Shown here: positions 1-10,200 of the stretch, piece after piece
Numbering within the stretch: the first letter of the stretch is position 1
How the letters are laid out: each line of letters begins with the position of its first letter
From: Betaproteobacteria bacterium
GTDB lineage: Bacteria; Pseudomonadota; Gammaproteobacteria; Burkholderiales; Casimicrobiaceae
Assembly (NCBI GenBank): GCA_016704895.1
Contig: JADIZG010000025.1
Location: 1-24,452 of the forward strand
Direction: 5' to 3'
Length of the DNA: 24,452 nucleotides
Notes under the pieces: generated by a model
Database searches by the model: none
What the model was told of the DNA's origin: nothing
Seen by the model: only the letters and a program-made list of their open reading frames with translations
Program-made: the position numbers and the translations under genes

Positions 1-240
1 TGTGGGTCGGGCTTCAGCCCGACGGGTTTCGCGACATCGAAGAAAAGTCGTCGGCCTGAAGGCCGACCCACGAACGGCGCGCTTGTGTGGGTCGGGCTTC
101 AATGACGCAGGTTTCGCTGCATCGAAGGAAGGCGTCGGCCTGAAGGCCGACCCTGTGGCAAGCGCTGCAAGTCATTGCCGTGCCGGCTGGCGGCAAACTC
201 TGGGCGCCTCGAAAACGCGTCCGGCCGAAGCCGGACCGAC
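1..240. repeat. REP palindrome cluster (GTGG-headed), partial
   Basis: At least four REP-like palindromes in alternating orientation. A forward unit at 2-23 is a GTGG head followed by the hairpin GTCGGGC-TTCA-GCCCGAC. Inverted units with a TGAA loop lie at about 50-71 and 149-170. A forward unit near 88-103 has lost its second arm. A degenerate unit (GTCCGGC-CGAA-GCCGGAC) ends near 237, just before the stop codon of the SDR gene. A GTGG head next to a GC-rich hairpin is the known architecture of REPs mobilised by RAYT transposases, but no RAYT gene is in the window. The same family forms the array at 19512-19942. The cluster probably continues to the left of the window. Confidence 0.8.
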
Positions 241-245
241 GACGG

Positions 246-1016
246 CTACAGGTTCACGCTCATCCCGCCGTCGACGTAGATCGTCTGACCGGTGACGAAC
301 GACGCGGCGTCGCTCGCGAGGAACACCGCGATGCCGGCGAGCTCGTCGGGATCGCCCCAGCGTTTCATCGGCGTGCGCAGGTTCACCCACGCGACGAACT
401 CGGCGTCGTCGGTGAGCGCCTTGTTCATCTCGGTGGCAAAGTAGCCCGGCGCGATCGCGTTGACGCGGATGCCGTCGGCGGCGAGCTCGACGGCGAGCCC
501 GCGTGTGAGCTGCCGTACGCCGCCTTTCGCGGCGGCGTACGGGACGATGTTGGGCCGCGCGAGCTCGCTCGTCAGCGACGCGATGTTGATGATGCTGCCG
601 CGCCCGCGCTTGCGCATGCCGGGAATCGCCGCCTGCGCGACGACGAACGGCGCCTTGAGGTTCGTCTCGATCACCGCGTCGAAGTCGGCGAGCGGGAAGT
701 CGGCGACCGGATGGCGGCGCTGGATGCCGGCATTGTTGACGACGATGTCGAGCGGGCCGTGTTTCGGCTCGATTCCGGCGGCGCCGGCCCTGACGGCCGC
801 CGCGTCGGTGACGTCGAACACCGAGATGTCGGTCCTCCCGCCGGCCTTCGCGATCGGCTCAGCCGCCTTGGCGACCGCCACGCGGTCGCGGCCGTTGAGC
901 ACCACCGTGGCGCCAGCGCGCGCGAGGCCCGCGGCGATCGCGTGGCCGAGCCCTCGCGCGGCGCCGGTGACGAGCGCGACGCGCCCAGAGAGGTCGAAGG
1001 GATTGGCCGTGGACAT
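246..1016 (-). CDS. SDR family NAD(P)-dependent oxidoreductase
   Basis: A 256-residue classical short-chain dehydrogenase/reductase of normal length with an unbroken frame. The cofactor-binding glycine motif TGAARGLG is at residues 17-24 and NNAG is at 94-97. The catalytic serine is about S147, with Y160 and K164 forming YxxxK. PG followed by a helix (190-191) and a C-terminal VDGG close the fold. The sequence resembles the gluconate 5-dehydrogenase/2-deoxy-D-gluconate 3-dehydrogenase branch (NIQRRHPVADFP-type loop after NNAG), so a cytoplasmic sugar-acid or ketoacid oxidoreductase is likely, but the substrate cannot be read from sequence. It stands alone: REP palindromes follow its stop codon, and upstream lies a 0.5-kb non-coding stretch. 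No strong Shine-Dalgarno precedes the ATG. Confidence 0.93.
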   Translation of the reverse strand: MSTANPFDLSGRVALVTGAARGLGHAIAAGLARAGATVVLNGRDRVAVAKAAEPIAKAGGRTDISVFDVTDAAAVRAGAAGIEPKHGPLDIVVNNAGIQRRHPVADFPLADFDAVIETNLKAPFVVAQAAIPGMRKRGRGSIINIASLTSELARPNIVPYAAAKGGVRQLTRGLAVELAADGIRVNAIAPGYFATEMNKALTDDAEFVAWVNLRTPMKRWGDPDELAGIAVFLASDAASFVTGQTIYVDGGMSVNL

Positions 1017-1191
1017 GGCTAGCCCGGAGGTCGGTTGGGCGAGCCTGCATTGTCTACCGCGCGTGCGAGGACTGTCACGCAGTTGCCATCATCGATGGCC
1101 ACAATGACCTTGCTGTCGTGCGTTGCCGGACCGGCGGTGGCCGTCGTGGCCGCCCCGTCCGGGAAGTCTTCCCTGTCCTCCAGTGGTATTG

Positions 1192-1217
1192 CGGCCGCCA
1201 GTGGCGGCCGTTTTTTT
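1192..1217 (+). terminator. Rho-independent terminator (orphan)
   Basis: Stem CGGCCGCC (1192-1199) and GGCGGCCG (1203-1210) with a 3-base loop, followed directly by seven T (1211-1217). It is a textbook intrinsic terminator for plus-strand transcription, yet no plus-strand gene is recognisable upstream within the window. Confidence 0.8.
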
Positions 1218-1227
1218 GTCCACGAGC

Positions 1228-1291
1228 GCTCAGTCGCCCGCCGCCCGCTCGAGTTTCGCCACCATCCGCGGGACGCGAGCGCCTCGGTCGA
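1228..1291 (-). repeat. Degenerate second copy of the helicase gene 3' end (copy A)
   Basis: Aligned by eye to 2544-2614, this segment matches 57 of 64 bases with one 7-base gap. On the minus strand it still reads MVAKLERAAGD and a stop, against MVAELERAAGG and a stop in the intact helicase gene. Both copies have the same orientation, so they flank the DUF5648-type gene as direct repeats. The 7-base gap breaks the frame, so this copy is a relic and not coding. Confidence 0.8.
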
Positions 1292-1482
1292 ATGGCATGG
1301 TTCAGGGGCTCGGATGCACGGCAGCCGCGATGACGGCGCGCGCGTGGGCCCCTGACTGGCCGGACGGGACTTGCGCCGGTCCCCCCGGTCGGAGGACCCT
1401 GACGGCGAGCGGATCCGCGCCGCGCGCCATGCGCCGGCATCGTCGGCTTCATGGGGCGGACGGCGCGCGTTGTCCCGATGCC

Positions 1483-1494
1483 GTGCACGTGCAC
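1483..1494. promoter_or_regulatory. 12-bp perfect palindrome upstream of the DUF5648-type gene
   Basis: GTGCACGTGCAC is a perfect palindrome 46 bases upstream of the ATG at 1541. The position would suit an operator, but no known regulator is assigned and no convincing promoter hexamers were found beside it. Confidence 0.3.
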
Positions 1495-1540
1495 CGGACG
1501 GTGAACACGGCGCGCATCGTGTCCCGAAGGGAGGTGTCGC

Positions 1541-2493
1541 ATGCCGCGCCGCGCCGATCGTCGGGCCGCCCGGAGGTTCGGGCTCCTGCTGGCCCTGCTC
1601 GCTGCACTCGCCTCCGACGGCGTCCGTGCCTTTGGCGTCGTCCTGGTCTATGAGTTCTACCATGCCACCTACGACCGCTACTTCAGGACGGCCAACCGCG
1701 ACGAGGCGATGCTGCTGGTCCGCGAGCCATCGCGCGGCTGGGTCCGGACCGGCCGGGATTTCGGGGCAATCGATGCCGCGGCGTCCAACGGGGCCGGCGC
1801 ACCGGTCTGCCGGTTCTTCGCTTCCGCCTACACGAGCCACTTCTACACCGCGGACGCGGCCGAGTGCGACTACGTGCAGGCGCGCTGGCCGGAAGGTCTG
1901 GGCGTTCGAGGCGATCGACTTTACATCCACACCCCCGTTGAACGGGTTCGTGCGCGAGCACGAACCCGTACGCCCCTCCGGTGAAGCCCAATCCGATCTA
2001 TCGGGTGTTCAACGGCCGGTTCGACCCCAACCACCGGTATCTCAGCAGCACGATCGACTACGACGAGATGCTCGCGCGCGGCTGGATAGGCGAAGGCGTT
2101 GCGATGTGCGGGCTCGGCGGCTCCGCGAGTGCGCTCGAGCAGCTGGTCGACCTCAAGGGCTCGTGGCAGTTCGATCGCCCTGTCGTGTTCCCGGCGTCGG
2201 GCGTGTCTATGTCGAGGAACGCAACGTCTACGAGTTTCGCCTTGGGGGGCAGTACTCGCTGGTCGACAAGCCCGAGCCGATGGCGCTGGTCGTGACCTAC
2301 TCGGCGGGCCGCTTCCTGGCAAGCGAGGAGACCAATTGCCAAGCTGCCCTCTTCTACAGGCTCTGCGACTTCCACGAGTTCGAGTTCGCGTTCGACGGCG
2401 GCCCGGATCGGGTGGTTGGCACGCACGGTCATCCACGCGCAAATCGGAGGGCCGGACGTGGAAAGCAACGAATTCATCGGCGTCCGGCAGTGA
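1541..2493 (+). pseudogene. Secreted DUF5648-type repeat protein, frame-broken
   Basis: The ATG follows a good Shine-Dalgarno (GGGAGG) and begins a signal peptide: a basic N-terminus, then LLLALLAALASDGVRA. Next comes a DUF5648-like module with tyrosine/phenylalanine-rich signatures (VYEFYHATYDRYF; later CRFFASAYTSHFYTADAAE and CDYVQARWPEG). A second partial module follows in another frame (IYRVFNGRFDPNHRY; DEMLARGWIGEGVAMC). The tail continues in further frames (RVYVEERNVYEFRL; ALFYRLCDFHEFEFAF) and ends IGVRQ at the stop 2491-2493. At least four frame changes are needed, near 1898, 1975, 2200 and 2400. DUF5648 modules occur in secreted and surface proteins, usually C-terminal, and their function is unknown. 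The gene lies between two direct copies of the helicase gene end. It is either a pseudogene or badly sequenced. Confidence 0.75.
1942..1969. repeat. Perfect 12-bp inverted repeat inside the DUF5648-type gene
   Basis: Arms ACGGGTTCGTGC (1942-1953) and GCACGAACCCGT (1958-1969) surround a GCGA loop. It lies between two of the frame changes of this gene, so it may have caused polymerase slippage or sequencing error, or be an inserted palindrome. Confidence 0.75.
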
Positions 2494-2503
2494 TCGCGCA
2501 GCC

Positions 2504-2530
2504 GGGGTGCCGACCGAAAGGCCGCACCCC
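2504..2530. terminator. Hairpin between convergent genes
   Basis: Arms GGGGTGC (2504-2510) and GCACCCC (2524-2530) sit between the stop codons of the DUF5648-type gene and the helicase gene. There is no T-tract on either strand, so a role as bidirectional terminator is only suggested by position. Confidence 0.35.
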
Positions 2531-2543
2531 TGAAGCCGGCGAC

Positions 2544-2614
2544 GCTCAGCCCCCGGCTGCCCGCTCGAGCTCCGCCACCATCCGCGCGACGCGCGACCCG
2601 AGCGCCTCGGTCGA
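2544..2614 (-). repeat. Direct repeat copy B (3' end of the helicase gene)
   Basis: The functional coding end of the helicase gene, including its stop codon, which is duplicated in degenerate form at 1228-1291. Seven mismatches and a 7-base gap separate the copies. Confidence 0.8.
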
Positions 2615-4977
2615 GAGCTTCTCGCGGAACATCTCGACCATCAGCGGGAACGCGAACGGCGTGGGGCGCGCCGGCGTCGTGACGACGACGCGGTCGCGGC
2701 GCATCCGGTCGAGCGCGGCGGCGAGCCGCGGCGCCTCGAGCTGGCGGTCGAGCACCTCGCGCTGGCTCTGGGCCAGCAACTCGTTCTCCGGGTCGTAGTC
2801 GACGAACACGTCGTAGAGCAGGCCCGACGACGCCTGCAGCTGCCGCGCCGACTGCCCCTGCCCGGGATAGCCCTGGAACACGAGGCCGGCCACGCGCGCG
2901 ATCTCGCGGAACTGGCGGCGCCCCATCTCGGCGGCGTTGACGCCAGCGAGGATGTCCTCCTCGACGCCCGGCGCGGCCATGAGGCGGCCCAGCACGCCCA
3001 GCGACAGGTCCACGGGCTCGGGCGAGAGCAACCCGAAGCCGTAGTCGTTGACCGTCATCGAGAACGTGCGCGGCGTCTCGCGCGAGAGCCGGTAGCCGAA
3101 CAGCGTGGCGAGCCCCAGGTGGGCGAGACGCCCCACGAACGGGTAGAAGAACAGGTAGTGGCCCTCGCGCGCCGCGAGCCGCTCGACCAGCCACTCGCGC
3201 TCGTCGGGCAGCGCCGACCAGCGCTTCTGCAGCTCGAGCAGCGGGCGCACGAGCTTCAATTCCGGCGACGCGTAGGTCCCGCGCTTCGCGTCGGCGATGA
3301 GCGAGCGTGTGCGCTCGGCGAGCAGCGTCGATAGCGCCATCTTCGCGCCCATCCAGCGCGGCACGATCGCGGCGCGCGAGGGCGCGGGCTTCACCCACGC
3401 GGTCATCTCGCGCACGCGCACGAACTCGAGCACGCGGCCGGCGAACACGAAGCAGTCGCCGGGCGTCAGGCGCGCGACGAACGACTCCTCGACGTGGCCG
3501 AGCGCGCGGCCGGTGCTCATGCGCACGGTGATCGACGCCTCGGAGACGATCGTGCCGACCTGCATCCGGTGCCTGCGCGCGATCTGGGCATCGGGGACGC
3601 GAGCGACGCCATCCTCGCCGATCACCACGCGCCGGTACTCGGGGTAAGCATTCAGGCTCGCGCCGCCGTGCGTGACGAAGTCCAGCGTCCAGCGCCACGC
3701 ATCGTCGGTGAGCCCGCGGTAGGCGTGCGTGCCTCGCACCTCGGCGAGCAGCGCCGCCGGCTCGAATCCGCCACCCAGCGCGCAGGTGACGAGATGCTGC
3801 ACCAGCACGTCGGTCGGGCCGTCGAGCGGGACGCGCGGCTCGATCATCGCGTCGGCGGCGGCGGCGCGCGCGGCCGCTGCCTCGACGAGCTCCAGCGCGT
3901 GCGTCGGCAGCACGGTGATGCGCGAGATCTCGCCGGGACGATGCCCGCTGCGGCCGGCGCGCTGCATCAGCCGCGCGACGCCCTTCGGGCTCCCGATCTG
4001 CAGCACCTGGTCGACCGGCGCGAAGTCGACGCCGAGGTCGAGGCTCGACGTGCAGACGACGGCGCGCAGCCGACCCTCGCGCAGTCCGGCCTCGACCCAG
4101 TCGCGCACCTCGCGCTCGAGCGAGCCGTGGTGGAGCGCGATCGTGCCGGCCCAGTGCGGGCGCGCCGCGAGGATCGCCTGGTACCAGATCTCGGACGACG
4201 AGCGGACGTTGGTGAAGACGAGCGTCGAGCGCGCGTTCTCGATCGCGCGGATCAGCTCGGGCAGGAGCCTGACGCCGATGTGCCCGGCCCACGGAAACCG
4301 CTCGATCGACGGCGGGCGGATCGTGTCGATGACGACGGTCTTCGCCTCGAGGCCGCGCACGATTCGCGCCGACGCCGCGCGCGCGGGGCCGAGCAGGGCG
4401 GATGCGGCCTCGTCGAGGTTCGCGAGCGTGGCGGACAACCCCCAGACGGGAAGAGCGCCACGTGCCACTCGTCGACGATGACCGCCTGCAGATGGGCGAA
4501 ACGCTCGCGCCAGTCGGCGCGCGAGAGCATGAGCGTGAGGCTCTCGGGCGTCGTGACGAGCGCCGTCGGCAGCCGGCGATCCTGCCGCGTGCGGGCCGAC
4601 GCCGGCGTGTCGCCGGTGCGCACGTCGACCGTCCAGTGCGGCTTCAGCGCCTGGGCGGCACGAGCGAGCGCGAGGCCGGTGTCGGACGCGAGCGCGCGCA
4701 GCGGCGTGATCCAGACGACGGTGAGCGGCGGCGGGGCGTCCTCCGCGCCTTCGGGGCCGAGGGCCAGTGGCCCGAGCCACGCGGCCCAGGTCTTGCCCAT
4801 GCCGGTGGGCGCGTGGATGAGCCCGGATTCCCCGCGCGCGTACGCGGACCAGACCTCCTGCTGGAACGCGAACGGCGTGTGGCCCTGCGCGGCGAGCCAC
4901 GCGCGCACGGGCGCGAACCGATCGGCGCCCGGCTCCGGGGCATCGACGACGGCGGGGGCGAGCGCGGCACGGGGCAT
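2546..4977 (-). CDS. Ligase-associated DNA DExH-box helicase (Lhr-type), internal deletion/frameshift
   Basis: A superfamily 2 DNA helicase of the short Lhr-like class that normally works with an ATP-dependent DNA ligase and a metallo-beta-lactamase-fold nuclease in DNA repair. Seen: Walker A APTGMGKT, motif II DEWH, motif III GLSATL, motif VI QRAGRSGH, and an intact long C-terminal Lhr region ending AELERAAGG. Near 4440 the frame changes and a block is missing. Family members have a conserved stretch containing GSKRG between DEWH and SAT. Here DEWH is followed almost at once by LPVWGLSATL, so I estimate about 20-25 residues are lost. Everything downstream is in one frame. The gene starts 34 bases after the peptidase stop on the same strand, so the two may be co-transcribed. 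The usual ligase and nuclease genes are not adjacent. Confidence 0.9.
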
Positions 4978-5011
4978 GCCGCGAGTATAGGGAACGCTCG
5001 ACGCGCGCCCG

Positions 5012-7207
5012 CTACGGCTTCTCTACGGGCTCCGCACGCTTCGGCTGGTACTCGGGCACGCCGAACTGCCAGAGCATGAACGTCCACACGTCGGTGGTCC
5101 GCAGCTGCGACTGCGCGCGGTGCTGCCCTGGCCGTGCCCGCTGTCGAACTCAGGCGCTGCAGCACCGGCGCCGCTCGACGTCGCGGCCGCGAAGCGCGCC
5201 GGCCTTGAGCGACTCCGACACCGGCACGCGGATGTCGTTGACGCCGTGCGCCAGCAGGATGCCCGGGTAGGCGGTGCCGTCCCTGATCTCGTGATAGGTG
5301 CTCATCGCCATCAGGGCCTTGAACTCCTGATCGTTCCTGACCGAGCCGAACTCGGGAACGTTCGCCGCGCCGTTCGACGCGAGCTCGAAACGCGGCATGT
5401 CGAAGATCCCGACCGCGGGCACCGCGGCGGCGAACAGGTCCGGCCGCTCGGTGATCGAGCGGCCGACGAAGATGCCGCCGGCGCTGCCGCCGTAGATGCC
5501 GATCCTCGACTTGCTCGTGTAGCCACCGGCGATGAGCCATTCGGCGGCCGCGATCGCATCCTTCCAGGTGTTCGGCTCGTGGCCTTGCGTCCGGCCAGGT
5601 GCCACTCCTCGCCGAACGCGCCGCCGCCGCGGACGTGCGCGAACGCGAGCACGCCTCCGCGCTGCACCCACGCGTACCAGCGCGGATTGAGGAACGGATC
5701 TTCGGTGATGCCGTAGGCGCCGTAGCCGTAGAGGATCGTCGGATTGGTGCCGTCGAGCTTGACGTCCTTGCGCATCACGATCGACATCGGCACCTCGACG
5801 CCGTCGTGGCTGCGGTAGCGGATCTCGCGCGCCATGATGTCGTCCGGCGCGTCGTACGCGCCGGGCGCGACGAACGGAAGCTGCGCGACCATCCCGACCG
5901 ACGGGTCGTAGGTCCATGGCTTCGTGGCGCGGGTCCAGCCGCCGAGATCGAACACCACGCCGTCGAGCCGGTCCGATGCGCCGGTCAGCTCGATCGCGCC
6001 TTCGAACGGCAGGGCGATCCGTTCCGGTTTCGCGTCGGCCTCGTGCTTGAGGCGCCAGAGCGAATGGGTCGCACCGTCGCGGCGCACCACGTACAGGGCG
6101 TCGCGGGCCGCGCGCATCGCGACGATCACGCGCTCGGAGGCCGGCACGACGACGTCGGCCCTGGCCGGATCGGGCGACGAGAGGGACATGCGGACGATCT
6201 CGAAGCGGGGAGCGCGCTTCGACGTGCGGAGGTAGACGTAGCCGCCGGCAATGCCGATCTCGACCGCCTTGTCGTCGACGCCGACGACCTTCGTCCACGT
6301 CGCGGTCCCCTTCGTGGCGGCGTCGAGATCGCCGAGGTAGAGGGCCTGGTAGGGATCGACGCCGAAGTACACCCGGTTGGCGGCGAGCTTCGTGCCGGCG
6401 ATCTGATACGGGTCACCGCTGGCGTAGCGCGGCAGGCCGAGGCCCGCGTCGCGCAGCGGACTGAACACGTTGCGGTCGCCCTGCGCGTCGGCCAGCGAGC
6501 GGAAGTGCCGCGCATGGTCGTCGAAGCGCTCGGCGACCGGATACTTCTCGTAGCCTTCGCGCAACCGCGAGTAGAAGAAGCCGGAGCCGTCGTCGAGCCA
6601 CGCGGCGCTGGCGTGCGGATCCGGTCGATCGGCTCGATCAGCGGCTTGCCGCTTTGCAGGTCGACGACGTGGAGCGTGCCGATCTCGCCGCTGCCGGCCT
6701 GCAGCGAGTAGGCGTCGCGCTTGCCGTCCGGAGAAGGCGCGAAATCCATGACGGCGTGCGGCGTGCCGGTCGCCTTCGCGAGCGCCTCCGGATCGACGAT
6801 CAGGCGGTCCGGCCCGTCCGCGGTCTCGCGCCAGACCAGCTTGAACTGGTTGTCCTGCGGGTCCCGCTTGAGGAACACGTAGCGCCCGCCCGCGGCGCGC
6901 TCGGCGCTCTGCGTCACGCCCGATGCCTTCGACTCGATCTCGCGGATGCGCGCGAGCATCGTCTCGCGCCCCGGGATGCGCGCGAAGATCGCCTCGGTCG
7001 CGTCGTTTTGCGCCTTCATCCACGCCTGGACCTGCGGATCCTTCGTGTCTCCAGGAAGCGGTACGGATCGGGGACCGCGACGCCCCAGATCGTCTCGGTC
7101 AGCGGGCGGGGAGGCGGCGGGACGTCGACGCCGCCGAACGAGGCGGCGAGCGCGACGGGAGCGACGAACAGGCTGACGAGCAGGGGACGGCGGCGGAGGG
7201 TCTTCAT
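5012..7207 (-). CDS. S9A prolyl oligopeptidase, exported; several frameshifts
   Basis: A serine peptidase that cleaves short peptides after proline. The start at 7207 gives a signal peptide (MKTLRRRPLLVSLFVAPVALA), pointing to the periplasm, followed by the family's ETIWGVAVPDPYRFLE segment. A beta-propeller domain covers the middle. The C-terminal alpha/beta-hydrolase domain shows YGYGAYG, HVRGGGAFGEEWH, the nucleophile in GGSAGG, the acidic residue in HGVNDIRVPV and the histidine in the DSGHG segment. The sequence changes frame near 7050, 6618, 5580, 5175 and about 5125, each fitting a single-base indel. Read through them, the protein is about 730 residues, normal for an exported member. 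The last reconstructed segment ends KRAEPVEKP at the stop 5012-5014. A PmrA-type box lies 33 bases upstream of the start. Confidence 0.92.
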
Positions 7208-7240
7208 CGGGCGATTGTGCGGGAGACGACGTTCGTTTGG

Positions 7241-7257
7241 CTTAAGCAGGAGTTAAG
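7241..7257 (-). promoter_or_regulatory. PmrA/BasR/QseB-type response-regulator box upstream of the peptidase
   Basis: On the minus strand this reads CTTAAC-TCCTG-CTTAAG: two direct CTTAA hexamers with a 5-base spacer. It differs by one base from the site upstream of the DegQ-like gene. The known PmrA box is YTTAAK-N5-YTTAAK; here the last base of the first hexamer is C. It ends 33 bases before the peptidase ATG. Confidence 0.55.
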
Positions 7258-7273
7258 GGACACCGGGATGGGG

Positions 7274-10200
7274 TCAGGCGGCAACCCGGACGGGCGCCGT
7301 CGGCGCCACCGCCGCGCGAAACTCGCCGACGAGCACGGTCTCGCGAGCCTTCGCTTCCCTGGCGAAGCGCTCCTTGACGTGGCCATAGCCGCGGATCTGC
7401 TCGGGCACGCGCGCGATCTCGACCGCGATCGCGTGGTTGTGCGGCGCGAGCTTGCCCAGGATCTCGTCGACCTGCGACTCGTACTCGGCCAGCAGCCGCC
7501 GCTCGAGCCTGCGCTCGTCGGTGCGGCCGAACACGTCGAGCCAGGTGCCGCGGAATCGGCGGAGCTTCGCGAGCGTGCGGAACGCCTTCATCATCCACGG
7601 GCCGTAGCTCGACTTCTTCGCGATGCCGGTCGCCGGGTCGGGCTTGTTCACGAGCGGCGGCGCGAGGTGGAACACCAGCTTGTAGTCGCCCTCGAACTGC
7701 TCGGCGATGCGCTCCGCGAAGTCCGTTTCGGCGTAGAGGCGCGCGACCTCGTACTCGTCCTTGATCGCGCGCAGCTTGAAGTCGTAGCGCGCGACGGCCT
7801 CGGCGAGCGCGGTCGAGCCGGGCATCACGCGCGCCTCGGTCGAGCGCACGCGCGCCACCAGCTCGGCGTAGGCGTTCGCGTACGCGGCGTCCTGGTAGCC
7901 GGTCAGGTACTTCACACGCCGCTCGATCACCTCGTCGAGCGAGGCCGAGATCCGCTGCGACTCGGGCACCGGGCGCTTCGGCGTCGCGGCCTCGGCGACC
8001 CTGGCCGGCGCATGCGCGGCCATCCGGCCCCACCGGAACGCGAGCCTGTTCGACTCGACCGACGTCGCGTTCAGCTCGATCGCGCGCAGGATCGACGCCT
8101 CCGACAGCGGCAGCAGGCCCCGCTGGTACGCGTAGCCGACCATGAACAGGTTGGTCGCGATCGAGTCGCCCATGAGCCGCGTCGCCAGCGTCGTGGCGTC
8201 GAGGAACTCGGCGTCGCCCGTCGCGACCGCGTCCGAGATCTCGCGCTCCATCGACCCCAGCGGGAACTGGAGGTCGGGCTTGCGCGTGAAGTCGGCCGGC
8301 ATCACGAGCCCGGTGTTGACGAGTGCCTTCGAGACGCCGCGCTGCATCTTCGCGATCGACTCGTAGCCGACGCCGGTCAGGATGTCGCAGGCGAGCACGA
8401 GCTTCGCCTCGCCCGCCGCGATGCGCGTGGCGTGCAGCTTCTCGGGCGAGTCGGCGATGCGCACGTGCGAGAGCACCGCGCCGTTCTTCTGCGCGAGCCC
8501 CGCCATGTCGAGCACCGACACGCCGCGGCCCTCGAGGTGCGCGGCCATGCCGAGCAGCGCGCCGATCGTGACGACGCCGGTGCCGCCGATCCCGGTGACG
8601 AGGATGCCGTAGGGGTCCGCGAGCGAAGGCCCGGGCGGCGGCGGAGGCAGCGTCGAGAAGTCGGGCGCCTCGGCCTTGCCGGGCTTGCGCAGGTTCCCGC
8701 CCTCGACGGTGACGAACGACGGGCAGAACCCGTTGACGCACGAGTAGTCCTTGTTGCACGAGGACTGGTCGATCGTGCGCTTGCGCCCGAACTCGGTCTC
8801 GACCGGCGCGACCGACACGCAGTTCGACTTGACGCCGCAGTCGCCGCAGCCTTCGCAGACCAGCTCGTTGATGACGACGCGCTTCGCCGGGTCCGGGAAC
8901 TTGCCGCGCTTGCGGCGGCGCCGCTTCTCGGCCGCGCAGGTCTGGTCGTAGAGGAGGATCGAGGTGCCTTCCGTCTCGCGCAGCTCGCGTCGATCCACGG
9001 CACGCCTTCGCCGCCCATGTGTGTGAATTCGGACGTCGACCGGTCCATCCAGATCGCCATCACGTGGCATCCGATCCCGGCGGTCGCGCGGCTGCCTTCC
9101 GGCACGCGCGTCGACGTGTTGTGCGGGCAGCCCGAGCAGAAGTAGGGCGTGCGCGCGATGCCGATGCGCGGCTTCGCGAGCGCGGCTTCCTTCTGGTTGA
9201 TGAACTCGACGCGCCGCGCGATGCGCTCGCGGTCGGCGTCGTTCGGATGGAGGCCGAGGAGCTCGATGCGCTTCGCGATCACGCGCGCGATCATCGCGGG
9301 CGTGAGCTCGCTCGCGGCGGGCAGCAGCCAGTCGCCGTGCGGGCGCACCCATTCGCCCTTCTCGTCGAACTTGCCGACGACGCGCGGGCGCACGTCGTCG
9401 CGCCAGTTGTAGAGCTGCTCCTTGAGCTGGTACTCGACGACCTGCCGCTTCTCCTCGACGACGAGGATCTCCTCGAGGCCCTCGGCGAACTCGCGCACGC
9501 CTTCCGGCTCGAGCGGCCAGGGCATCGCGATCTTGTAGACGCGGATGCCCAGTTCCGCCAGGTCGCGCTCGTCGAGGCCGAGGTCGTCGAGCGCCTGGCG
9601 CACGTCGAGGTAGCTCTTGCCCGACGTGACGATGCCGAGCCGCGGCTTCGGGCTGTCGACGACGATCCGGTTCAGCCGGTTGACGCGCGCGTAGTGCAGC
9701 GCCGCGTAGATCTTGTGGTCGTGCATCCGCGCCTCGGTGACAGGAGCGGATCGGGCCAGCGGATCGAGACGCCGCCGGGCGGCAGCGGGAAGTCGTCGGG
9801 ACGACGATGTTGACGCGGTCCGGGTCGATGGACACCGATGCCGAGCTCTCGACCGGTGTCCGCGACGCGCCTTGAAGCCGACCCAGCAGGCCCGAATAGC
9901 GGCTCATCGCCCAGCCGTGCAGGCCCAGGTCCAGGATCTCCTGCACCGACGACGGGTAGAGCACCGGGATCATCGCCGCCGAGAACTGGTGGTCCGACTG
10001 GTGCGGCAGCGTCGAGGACTTCGCCGCGTGGTCGTCGCCGGCGAGCGCGAGCACGCCGCCGTGCTTCGACGTGCCGGCGTAGTTCGCGTGCTTGAACACG
10101 TCGCCGCAGCGGTCGACGCCCGGGCCCTTGCCGTACCACATGGCGTAGACGCCATCGACGGTGGCGCCCGGGTGCAGGTTGACCTGCTGCGTGCCCCAGA

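Larger units (their letters stand above)
1017..1540. other. Intergenic stretch with no recognisable gene
   Basis: About 520 bases between the SDR start and the DUF5648-type gene. Open frames exist on both strands but none has a recognisable domain. It holds an orphan rho-independent terminator (1192-1217), a degenerate copy of the helicase gene 3' end (1228-1291) and a 12-bp palindrome (1483-1494). The minus-strand frame ending at 1019 reads as a hydrophilic tail without family resemblance. The stretch looks like the residue of a rearrangement. Confidence 0.6.

Noticed and set aside
1019..1230. Minus-strand coding tail ending in SPNRPPG
   Set aside because: There is no start, no domain and no support beyond an open frame; it is described only as part of the intergenic stretch.
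7241..7257. Reading the 17-mer simply as a palindrome CTTAA-N7-TTAAG
   Set aside because: Both copies also fit a direct repeat CTTAAY-N5-CTTAAG, which matches a known response-regulator box in sequence and spacing, so I prefer that reading while noting the symmetry.
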